Assembly (NCBI GenBank): GCA_963722965.1
Contig: CAVROX010000011.1
Span: 1 to 64,000, forward strand
Source of the DNA: DATLSM01 sp963722965
GTDB taxonomy: Bacteria; Actinomycetota; Thermoleophilia; Solirubrobacterales; 70-9
DNA length: 64,000 nt
Direction of reading: 5' to 3'
Shown: one piece after another, positions 27,213-34,656 of the stretch
How the letters are laid out: every line of letters begins with the position of its first letter
How positions within the stretch are numbered: the first letter of the stretch is position 1
Made by a program: the position numbers and the translations under genes
Notes under the pieces: model-generated
Told to the model about the DNA's origin: nothing
Database searches by the model: none
Seen by the model: only the letters and a program-made list of their open reading frames with translations

Positions 27213-28666
27213 TAGTACTCCGTTAGCTTGAAGGAGGTCAGCCGACCGCCTCGAACTCCTCTGCTGGAAACGTCGTCGCGGAGGAGGTCAAGATGGGTGC
27301 TGTGGCTTCTCTATCGGATCGTGAGCTGCAACGAGTGCGTCCTCGGCTGGTGGAGTTCGCCGCCGAGATCTTTCAATCGATGCCCCGCAAGGATCAGCGC
27401 CGTTGGGGGGAGTGCTACCTGCGCGGGCTGATGCTCGACGGTAAGCGCAAGTCGATCGAGCCGATGGCCGCACGCTTGGAGGACGGGGATGAGCAGTGCC
27501 TGCAGCAGTTCGTCAATCAGTCGCCGTGGGATTGGCGGCCGGTGCGAAGAGCGCTGGCAGAGCGGATCAGCGCTCAGATTGAACCCGATGCCTGGATCAT
27601 CGACGACACCGGATTCCCGAAGTTCGGGAAGATGTCGGTCGGGGTGGCGCGGCAGTACTCCGGTGCGCTGGGGAAGGTCGGTAACTGCCAGATCGGCGTC
27701 TCGATCAACGCCGCCTCAGAGCGCGCCTCCTGTCCGCTTGACTGGCGCTTGTTCATCCCCAAGGAGTGGGACGAGGAGAGCGAGGCAAACCAGGAGCGGC
27801 GCTTAAAGGCGGGGCTTGGCGATGAGATTCACCACGTCGAGAAGTGGCGCCTGGCGCTGGAGATGATCGATGAGCTCCGCTCCTGGGGGATAAAACCGCC
27901 GGTCCTCCTCGGCGACGGCGCCTACGGGGATGTCACCGAGCTGCGCAGCGGCCTGCAGGAGCGCGAGATCGGCTACCTGCTGGAGGTCAAGGGCGAGCTC
28001 TCCGCCTACCCCGAGTCGGTAAAGCCCGAGCGTCCCCCCTACGGGGGCAACGGACGGCCGCCCACCGCACGCTACCGAGAGGATCCCTCATCGCTTAAGC
28101 AGCTCGCGCTTTTGGCCGGCAAGAAGGCGGCGGTGACGGTCAGCTGGCGAGAGGGCACGCGCGGAAAGATGCAGTCGCGCTTTCTCTCCCTGCGGGTCAG
28201 GCCCGCCAACCTAGCGCTCCGCCGCAAAGCAGACAAAAACAGTGCGGAGCTTCCGCTCATATGGCTTTTGGTCGAGTGGCCCTCGGGTAAGCAGGAGCCG
28301 ACCAAGTACTGGCTCTCCAACCTGCCCGCCGAGACGCCACTGCGCGAGCTGGTCTCACTGGGCAAGCTGCGTTGGCGGATCGAGCAGGACTACCGCGAGC
28401 TGAAGGACGCCCTCGGCCTGGACCACTTCGAGGGCCGCACCTACCGTGGCTGGAACCACCACGTCACCCTGGTTTCGATCGCCCACGCCTTCCTCACCCT
28501 GGAGCGAGAACGCCGCCCTCGAGCACGGGCGGCAGCCTGACCCTCTTCGGAGTCCTCCGGGAGCTGCAAGCGCTCCTGGCCTGCTGGCAGGGCACCTGCC
28601 CCACCTGCCGCAGAGAGCTGCCGCCCGACCATCCGCTACGGGCACCACCGATCTAACGGAGTACTA
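27213..28666 (+). mobile_element. Complete IS701-family insertion sequence, 1,454 bp
   Basis: Bounded by perfect 14-bp terminal inverted repeats, TAGTACTCCGTTAG (27213-27226) and its complement (28653-28666), and flanked by CTAG direct repeats. It holds a single full-length transposase frame with a ribosome binding site (GGAGGTC) upstream. Ends, duplication and frame are all intact, so the insertion looks recent and possibly still active. It separates the Rrf2 gene from cysK-cysE and sits next to an older IS630 fragment. Confidence 0.93.
27293..28540 (+). CDS. IS701-family transposase
   Basis: 415-residue DDE transposase. Family sequence includes RGLMLDGKRKSIEPMAARL, the first Asp in WIIDDTGFPKFGKMSVGVAR, the second in PVLLGDGAYGDVTELRSGL, and the C-terminal Glu region WRIEQDYRELKDALGLDHFE followed by RTYRGWNHHVTLVSIAHAFL. 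ATG 27293 has AGGAGGTCAAG just upstream. The Ala/Arg-rich C-terminus ends 112 bp before the right inverted repeat. Length is normal for the family, with no frameshift. Confidence 0.93.
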   Translation: MGAVASLSDRELQRVRPRLVEFAAEIFQSMPRKDQRRWGECYLRGLMLDGKRKSIEPMAARLEDGDEQCLQQFVNQSPWDWRPVRRALAERISAQIEPDAWIIDDTGFPKFGKMSVGVARQYSGALGKVGNCQIGVSINAASERASCPLDWRLFIPKEWDEESEANQERRLKAGLGDEIHHVEKWRLALEMIDELRSWGIKPPVLLGDGAYGDVTELRSGLQEREIGYLLEVKGELSAYPESVKPERPPYGGNGRPPTARYREDPSSLKQLALLAGKKAAVTVSWREGTRGKMQSRFLSLRVRPANLALRRKADKNSAELPLIWLLVEWPSGKQEPTKYWLSNLPAETPLRELVSLGKLRWRIEQDYRELKDALGLDHFEGRTYRGWNHHVTLVSIAHAFLTLERERRPRARAAA

Positions 28667-28670
28667 CTAG
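28653..28670 (+). repeat. Right inverted repeat of the IS701 element plus CTAG duplication
   Basis: CTAACGGAGTACTA (28653-28666) is the exact complement of the left end, and CTAG (28667-28670) is the second copy of the target-site duplication. Confidence 0.9.
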
Positions 28671-28706
28671 TGCACCGTCTCTAAAACAGTGCACCGTCTC
28701 TAAAAC
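28669..28706 (+). repeat. Two tandem 19-bp copies next to the IS701 right end
   Basis: AGTGCACCGTCTCTAAAAC occurs twice head-to-tail (28669-28687 and 28688-28706). The AG of the first copy belongs to the CTAG duplication. On the minus strand the inner copy encodes the last residues of the IS630-type transposase (LETVH). It probably derives from the end of that older element. The tandem doubling reads through its expected stop. Confidence 0.75.
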
Positions 28707-28838
28707 GGCTTTACACCGCCCGACCTTCTCGAGGATCGAGTCGATCGAGGCGGTCCAGACGAAGGGCTTGGGATCGTCGTTGTGAGCTTCCAGGTAGTTC
28801 TCGATCGAGGCGATCAGGTCGGGCACGCTGTAGAAGAT
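28689..28838 (-). pseudogene. IS630-family transposase remnant (C-terminal 50 residues)
   Basis: The minus strand encodes FYSVPDLIASIENYLEAHND and DPKPFVWTASIDSILEKVGR, then CKAVLETVH, the characteristic C-terminal end of IS630-type DDE transposases. Everything upstream of this, including the catalytic DDE core, is missing. At about 28,840 the sequence switches to an unrelated plus-strand gene fragment. IS630 elements insert at TA. The fragment end lies against the TA of the Rrf2 stop codon, suggesting the older element inserted there before IS701 arrived. Confidence 0.75.
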
Positions 28839-28842
28839 CTTC

Positions 28843-29023
28843 GGCGGCGAGGGCTCGCTCACCGGCTTTCAGGCGAGGATCGGCAAAACCTGGACCTACG
28901 AGGGCAAAAAAGTGAGCCTCTTCACGGCCAAGTGCCTTAAGCGGCAGCCTGTTTGCCCACGGCGAAATCACCTTCCCAAGCGGCACCAAAGTCCCCGATA
29001 AAATCGCTAAAGCATGCGGCTAG
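28843..29023 (+). pseudogene. 3' stump of a gene for a probable secreted protein
   Basis: Plus-strand frame GGEGSLTGFQARIGKTWTYE continues KKVSLFTAKC. After a shift near 28,937 it reads SLFAHGEITFPSGTKVPDK and ends IAKACG with TAG at 29021. Two cysteines, beta-rich sequence and the C-terminal Cys resemble the ends of exported actinobacterial proteins, but I cannot name a family. The 5' part is absent, presumably lost with the IS630 insertion/deletion, and there is an internal frameshift, so it is a dead fragment. Confidence 0.5.
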
Positions 29024-29245
29024 AGCGTCCGGGAGCCTCGACCGGCGGCCCTTGAGCTACCCGATGGCGAGCGCCCTGATCCACCCAGTCCGCGCCGAAA
29101 TAAGAGCGAGATCGAGCCGGGAGTGCAGCAACGACGCTTCAGGCTCAGCTCCAGACGCCGATTTGGGCTCGGCCCGATCGCCGCCGGCGGACTTCTCGGC
29201 CCTAGACTGCCCGGCAGTGCCAGCTGACCAGATGCCCCGGATCTG

Positions 29246-30169
29246 ATGCGGATCGGCGCCGAGGCCTCGGCCGTGGTCGGCGACACGCCGCTGGTCTCGA
29301 TGCTGCGCCTCAGCGAGGGGCTGGGGGCCGAAGTCTGCGCGAAGCTCGAGTACCTCAACCCCGGCGGCTCGATCAAGGACCGGATCGGGGTGGCGATGAT
29401 CGATGCCGCCGAGGAGCAGGGGCTGATCAAGCCGGGCCGCTCGACGATCGTCGAGCCGACCAGCGGCAACACCGGCATCGCGCTGGCGATGGTCTGCGCG
29501 GCGCGAGGTTATGAGTTGATCCTCACCCTGCCGGAAGGGATGAGCCGCGAGCGGGCAAAGCTCTTGCGCGCCTATGGCGCCGAGGTTCGCGAAACGCCTT
29601 CCCTGGGAGGGATGAGCGAGGCGGTTGAGCTGGCTGGGGCAATCTGTGAGCAGCGCAAGGGCTTCATGCCGCAGCAGTTCTCAAATCCGGCCAACCCCGA
29701 CGCGCACCGGCGCACGACCGCAGAGGAGATCTGGCGCGACACCGACGGCAGCCTCGGCGCCTTCGTCGCGGGCGTCGGCACAGGCGGGACGATCACCGGG
29801 GTGGGGCGGATGCTCAAGGAACGCGACCCGGCGGCGCTGGTGGTCGCGGTCGAGCCGCAGTCATCCCCGGTCCTATCGGGCGGCGCGCCCGGATCCCACA
29901 AGATCCAGGGGATCGGCGCCGGCTTCGTCCCCGCCGTGCTGGATCGCTCGGTGATCGACGAGGTGGTGGCGGTTGGCGATGAGGAGGCGTTGGAGACGGC
30001 GCGCCTGGCCGCCCGGCGCGAGGGCATCCTCGCCGGCATCTCGGCCGGGGCGAACATCAGGGTCGCGCTCGAGGTCGCCGCGCGCCCGGAGCTTGCCGGC
30101 AAGCGGGTGGTGACGATCGTCTGTGACTCGGGCGAGCGCTACGTCTCCCTACCCTTCTTCTTCCCATGA
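29246..30169 (+). CDS. cysK: Cysteine synthase A (O-acetylserine sulfhydrylase)
   Basis: PLP enzyme making cysteine from O-acetylserine and sulfide. The 307-residue product has the PLP-Lys motif LNPGGSIKDRIGVAMID, the substrate loop EPTSGNTGIALAM, the phosphate-binding GVGTGGTITGVGRML and the C-terminal GISAGANIRVALE. The ATG at 29246 has no obvious ribosome binding site. The 222 bp upstream back to the gene stump holds no recognisable gene. Overlaps cysE by 4 bp (ATGA). Expected partner of CysE in the cysteine synthase complex. Confidence 0.95.
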   Translation: MRIGAEASAVVGDTPLVSMLRLSEGLGAEVCAKLEYLNPGGSIKDRIGVAMIDAAEEQGLIKPGRSTIVEPTSGNTGIALAMVCAARGYELILTLPEGMSRERAKLLRAYGAEVRETPSLGGMSEAVELAGAICEQRKGFMPQQFSNPANPDAHRRTTAEEIWRDTDGSLGAFVAGVGTGGTITGVGRMLKERDPAALVVAVEPQSSPVLSGGAPGSHKIQGIGAGFVPAVLDRSVIDEVVAVGDEEALETARLAARREGILAGISAGANIRVALEVAARPELAGKRVVTIVCDSGERYVSLPFFFP

Positions 30170-30744
30170 CCGCTGCCTTGAGAGGTGCCCTGCGCGAGGT
30201 GAGGGCAGGGGTGGCGGCGGCGCGCGACCGCGATCCCGCCGCGCACGGGGTTTCATCGTTGGGGATTCTCGCTGGCTGGGCGGGAGTACAGGCGCTGCTT
30301 GCCCACCGGGCCGCCCACGCGATGTTCGAAGCCGGGGCTCCGAGCGCGGCTCGGGCGCTCGCCTATCTCAGCCGCGCGGTGACCGGCGTGGAGATTCACC
30401 CCGCGGCTCGGATCGGCGAGGGATTCTTCATCGACCATGGCTCGGGCGTCGTGATCGGGGAGACCGCCGAGATCGGGGATCGCGTGACCCTCTACCAAGG
30501 GGTGACCCTGGGCGGCGTCGGTCTGGAGCCCGGCAAGCGCCACCCCACGGTCGGCGACGGCGTCACCGTCGGCGCCGGCGCGAAGCTGCTCGGCCCGATC
30601 TTGGTCGGCGATGGGGCCAAGGTTGGCGCCAACACGGTGGTCGTCGAGGATGTGCCGCCCGGGGCGACCGTGGTCGGCAACCCCGGCCACCAGGTGAGGC
30701 TGAATGGCAAACGGCTCGGGGGGGCGGGCGCGGCAGAGGACTGA
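30166..30744 (+). CDS. cysE: Serine O-acetyltransferase
   Basis: Acetyl-CoA-dependent first step of cysteine synthesis. 192 residues, shorter than the roughly 270-residue enterobacterial form but usual for the short actinobacterial class. A reduced N-terminal helical region is followed by the left-handed beta-helix (GVEIHPAARIGEGFFIDHGS, VVIGETAEIGDRVTLYQGVT). The HIDHG/GETA segment carries the catalytic His-Asp region. The C-terminus (HQVRLNGKRLGGAGAAED) does not end in the usual Ile that docks in CysK, so complex formation is uncertain. Confidence 0.92.
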   Translation: MTAALRGALREVRAGVAAARDRDPAAHGVSSLGILAGWAGVQALLAHRAAHAMFEAGAPSAARALAYLSRAVTGVEIHPAARIGEGFFIDHGSGVVIGETAEIGDRVTLYQGVTLGGVGLEPGKRHPTVGDGVTVGAGAKLLGPILVGDGAKVGANTVVVEDVPPGATVVGNPGHQVRLNGKRLGGAGAAED

Positions 30745-30786
30745 GCGGGGTCGACCCCGCCGCGGCCCTCTCTATTCTCGGAGGCG

Positions 30787-33055
30787 ATGCTGCAGGCCGA
30801 GGCCGAGACCCCACAGAACCCCGAAAACCCCTCGGCGGGCGCCCCCACCGAGCCCGGGGCCGACGCGCTCGAGCGGCTGTTGGCCGAGCTCAACGGCGCC
30901 CAGCGCGATGCAGTCCTCCACGAGGACGGGCCACTGCTGGTGATCGCCGGCGCCGGCTCGGGCAAGACCCGGGTCCTGACCCACCGCATCGCCCGCCTGC
31001 TGGCAACCGGCGCGGCGCGGCCGGGGGAGATCCTGGCGATCACCTTCACCAACAAGGCGGCGGCGGAGATGCGCGAGCGGGTCGAGCAGCTGGTCGGGCG
31101 CTCCGCCCGCGCGATGTGGGTGAGCACCTTCCACTCCGCCTGCGCGCGGATGCTGCGTGCTGATGCCGAGCGGCTCGGCTACTCGCGCGGCTTCACGATC
31201 TATGACGAGTCGGACTCGCTGCGGATGCTGAAGCGCTGCATCGGTCGAGCTGCACGTCGACCCGAAGCGCTACCCGCCACGCGTCGATTCGCTCCCAGAT
31301 CTCAGGCGCCAAGAACCAGCTAATCGACGCCGACGCATACGCCCCAGGCCCAGGGCAGCGTCTTCGAGGAAGTCGTCGCCGACGGCTTACGCACTGTACG
31401 AGCAGCGGATGCTCGAGGCCAACGCGATGGACTTCGACGACCTGCTCGTCCGTACGGTCAACGGCCCTGGAAGCTGCATCGCGGAGGCGCGCGAGCGCTG
31501 GCGTCGCAGCTTCCGCCACGTTCTCGTCGACGAGTACCAGGACACCAACCACGCCCAGTACCGGCTGCTGCAGCTGCTCGTCGCCGATCACGGCAACCTG
31601 ATGGTGGTCGGCGACGAGGATCAGTCGATCTACGGGTTCCGCGGCGCCGACATCCGCAACATCCTCGACTTCGAGCGCGACTTCCCCGACGCCGAGGTCG
31701 TCAAGCTCGAGCAGAACTACCGCTCCACGCAGACGATCCTCTCCGCCGCCAACGCGGTGGTCGAGCGCAACCGCCAGCGGCGCCCGAAGCGACTGTGGAC
31801 CGAAGTCGCGGGCGGTGAGCCGGTGCGGCTCGCGGAGCTATCGGACGAGCACGAGGAGGCGCGCTGGGTGGCGGGGGAGATCGAGCGCCTCGCCGCCGAG
31901 GAGAGCGTTCGGCGCTCGGAGGTGGCGGTCTTCTACCGGACCAACGCGATGAGCCGGGTGCTGGAGGACACCCTGGTCCGCTTCGAGCTGCCCTATCAGG
32001 TGATCGGCGGGACCAAGTTCTATGAGCGCGCGGAGATCAAGGACGCGGTCGCATACCTCAGCCTGCTGGTCAACCCCTCCGATCAGGTCTCCTTCGCCCG
32101 GGTCGTCAACTCACCGCGGCGGGGGATCGGCAACACCACCCAGGGACGGCTGGCGGCGCACGCAAACACCACCGGCCTGCCGATCTGGGATATCGCGGGG
32201 AGGGCCGAGGACGTCCCGGGGCTGAGCGCCGCCGCGATCAGGGCGGTCGACCGCTTCCACGCGACGGTGGAGGAGCTGCGCGGGAGGACGGAGTCTGCTT
32301 CGGTCGCCGGGCTGCTTGAGGCGATCCTGCGCGAGACCGGATACCTGGAGGCGCTGGCTGCCGAGCGGACGGTCGAGGCAGAAGGGCGCGTTGAGAACCT
32401 CCAGGAGCTGGTCGGAGTCGCCAGGGAGTTTGACCTAAACCGCGAGCGGGAGGGCGATGGCGGGGTGCCCCCGGTGGAGGAGTTTCTCCAGCAGATCTCC
32501 CTCTACACCGAGCAGGACGGCCTCCGCGACGGGGAGGAGGAGGCGCTGATCACGCTGATGACCCTCCATAACGCCAAGGGGCTTGAGTACGACACGGTCT
32601 TCATCGTCGGCTGCGAGGAGGGATCCTTCCCGCACATCCGCGCCCTCGAGGAGGGCGGAGAGGAGGAGGAGCGACGGCTTTGCTACGTCGGCATCACCCG
32701 CGCGCGCCGGCGGCTCTACATGACCTGGGCCCGCCAACGCAGGTTGTTTGGTCGCTCTGAACAAAATCTGCCCTCGCGCTTTGTCGATGAGCTACCGAGC
32801 GATCTGACCGAGCGGGAGGGCGGCGGCGCCGCTGCGATTGGGTGGGACGCGGGAGGCGGCGGGCGCGGTGCGCCGGCGCCGATCGAGCCCGGCCCGGCGC
32901 TTTTGCTGCAGGCCGGCGACGATGTCCTCCACGCCAGCTTCGGCGACGGCGTCGTCACCGGAGTCGAGCCGGGCGGGGTGATCGTCGTGCGCTTCGCCGA
33001 GGACGGGTCAGAGCGCAAGCTGATGGCCGACTACGCGCCGATCCGGAAGCGCTAG
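30787..33055 (+). CDS. pcrA: ATP-dependent DNA helicase UvrD/PcrA (frameshifted patch)
   Basis: Superfamily 1A 3'-5' helicase for repair and plasmid/transcription conflict. ATG 30787 has CGGAGG upstream. Motifs: Walker A in VIAGAGSGKTRVLTHRIARL, AITFTNKAAAEMRERV, STFHSACARMLRADAERLGY, Walker B/motif II HVLVDEYQDTNHAQY, VVGDEDQSIYGFRGADIRN, and motifs V/VI in TLMTLHNAKGLEYDTVFIVG and RLCYVGITRARRRLY. A C-terminal Tudor-like segment (GDDVLHASFGDGVVTGVEPG) is typical of PcrA. Between about 31,235 and 31,480 several indels break the frame; corrected pieces read ELHVDPKRYPPR and ISGAKNQLIDAD. About 755 residues restored. Confidence 0.88.
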
Positions 33056-33059
33056 GCGC

Positions 33060-33911
33060 GTGGCGGCGCGGGTTCTCGACGGCAAGGCCCTCGCTGCGCG
33101 GGTCCGGGAGCGGGTCGCGCGCGAGGTCGCGCAGATGCCTTCGCCGCCGGGCCTCGCGACCGTCCTCGTCGGTGCGGACCCGGCATCCCACGTCTACGTG
33201 CGGATGAAGCGCGAGGACTCAGCGCAGGTCGGGATCGCGTCCTTTCACCACCAGCTCGATGCCAACGTCTCCGAAGCGGAGCTCGCTGCGCTGATCCGCT
33301 CCCTCGACCGAGACGACCGGGTTCACGGCATCCTGATCCAACTCCCCCTGCCGGGCCACCTAGACCAGGATGCCCTGATCTCGCTGGTCGACCCCGCCAA
33401 GGACGTCGACGGTCTCACCCCCCTCAGCGCCGGTCTGCTCAGCCAAGGCCAGCCGGCGGCGATCGCCCCCTGTACACCGGCGGGAGTGATGGGACTGTTG
33501 GATGAGGCGGGGGTCGAGCTCGACGGCGCGCGGGCGGTGGTGATCGGGCGCTCGATCCTGGTCGGTAAGCCGCTGGCCGTGCTCCTGCTGGCAGCCGATG
33601 CAACCGTCACCCACTGCCACTCCCACACCCGCGAGCTCGCGACGATCTGCCGCGAGGCCGAGGTGCTGATCGCCGCGGCAGGGTCACCCGGTCTGATCAC
33701 GGCGGAGATGGTGCGCCCGGGAGCTGTGGTCATCGACGTCGGCACCAATCGTGGAGAGGAAGGCCTCGTCGGCGACGTCGACTTCGACGCAGTTCGCGAG
33801 GTCGCCGGGGCGATCACGCCGGTTCCGGGCGGGGTCGGCCCGATGACCCGGGCAATGCTGCTGGTGAACACCCTGCGTGCGGCCCGTCGGCTGGCAGCCG
33901 CAAGCTTCTAG
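33060..33911 (+). CDS. folD: Bifunctional methylenetetrahydrofolate dehydrogenase/cyclohydrolase
   Basis: Interconverts 5,10-methylene-, methenyl- and 10-formyl-tetrahydrofolate. The 283-residue product has LATVLVGADPASHVYVRMKR (catalytic Tyr/Lys region), GILIQLPLPGHLDQDALI, CTPAGVMGLLDEAGVELDG and the NADP-binding VVIGRSILVGKPLAVLLLAA, ending with AITPVPGGVGPMTRAMLL. GTG 33060 starts 4 bp after the pcrA stop, so the two are probably co-transcribed. Confidence 0.95.
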   Translation: MAARVLDGKALAARVRERVAREVAQMPSPPGLATVLVGADPASHVYVRMKREDSAQVGIASFHHQLDANVSEAELAALIRSLDRDDRVHGILIQLPLPGHLDQDALISLVDPAKDVDGLTPLSAGLLSQGQPAAIAPCTPAGVMGLLDEAGVELDGARAVVIGRSILVGKPLAVLLLAADATVTHCHSHTRELATICREAEVLIAAAGSPGLITAEMVRPGAVVIDVGTNRGEEGLVGDVDFDAVREVAGAITPVPGGVGPMTRAMLLVNTLRAARRLAAASF

Positions 33912-34005
33912 GCTCGGCCACCTGTTTTACATCTTCCGCCCTGCGGCGGGTGTAGGGTCGGTGCGAACCTAGTCCGCCACAGACCAGTCATGGAGGGACG
34001 CACAG

Positions 34006-34638
34006 ATGGAACTCGACAAGCTGAGCACGGGAGAGAAAGTCGCGGCGGGTTCCGCGATCCTGCTCTTCATATTCATGTTCTTCACCTGGTTTGGAGTCGA
34101 AGTCTCCGGTGTGGGCGGCTTCTCCGGCAGCGTGCCGGGGGCGGGCGGCGACGCCTGGGACGCACTCGAATTCATCCCGATCATCCTGGTCATCGCGATC
34201 GTCGCCGCGGTCGGTGTCGCGGTGATGGGGCTGACCGAGTCCTCCTATGAGCCGCCGATCTCAATGAACGCGGTGGTCACCGTGCTCGGCGCCCTCTCAT
34301 TCCTGCTGATCTTGTTTCGAATCATCGACCCACCGAGCTTCGGCAGCTTTGGCGGAGTTTCGGTTAATGGGACCGTCGAAATCGGAATCTTCCTCAGCCT
34401 GGCTGCCGCTGCCGGCATCACCTATGGCGGTTATCTGGCGATGAAAGAGGAGGGTACGTCCTTCGGCGAGACCGCCGACCGCCTCTCCGGCGGCGGCCCC
34501 GCCCCGACACCGCCGCCGCCACCGGGCGCGCCGCCGCCTCCTCCTCCGCCTGCAGCACAACAACCCCCGCCGCCGCCCCCGCCGGGCACGCCGCCGCCGC
34601 CGCCCCCGCCGACTGGCGGCTCCCAGGGCGGAGTTTAG
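34006..34638 (+). CDS. Four-helix membrane protein with poly-proline tail
   Basis: 210 residues. Four predicted membrane helices: about 14-30 (AAGSAILLFIFMFFTWFG), 60-82 (IPIILVIAIVAAVGVAVMG), 92-108 (AVVTVLGALSFLLILF) and 127-145 (IGIFLSLAAAAGITYGGYLA). A roughly 45-residue cytoplasmic or external tail of Pro runs broken by Gly/Ala/Gln follows. GGAGGG lies 10 bp before the ATG. Such tails can bind SH3-like or WW-like partners, but no partner is visible. Family not recognised. Confidence 0.75.
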   Translation: MELDKLSTGEKVAAGSAILLFIFMFFTWFGVEVSGVGGFSGSVPGAGGDAWDALEFIPIILVIAIVAAVGVAVMGLTESSYEPPISMNAVVTVLGALSFLLILFRIIDPPSFGSFGGVSVNGTVEIGIFLSLAAAAGITYGGYLAMKEEGTSFGETADRLSGGGPAPTPPPPPGAPPPPPPPAAQQPPPPPPPGTPPPPPPPTGGSQGGV

Positions 34639-34656
34639 GTAGCGCGGAGCGCGGAT

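Noticed and set aside
33936..33949. Terminator after folD (CCGCC-CTGC-GGCGG)
   Set aside because: Short stem and no T-tract; it lies in a probable promoter region of the next gene.
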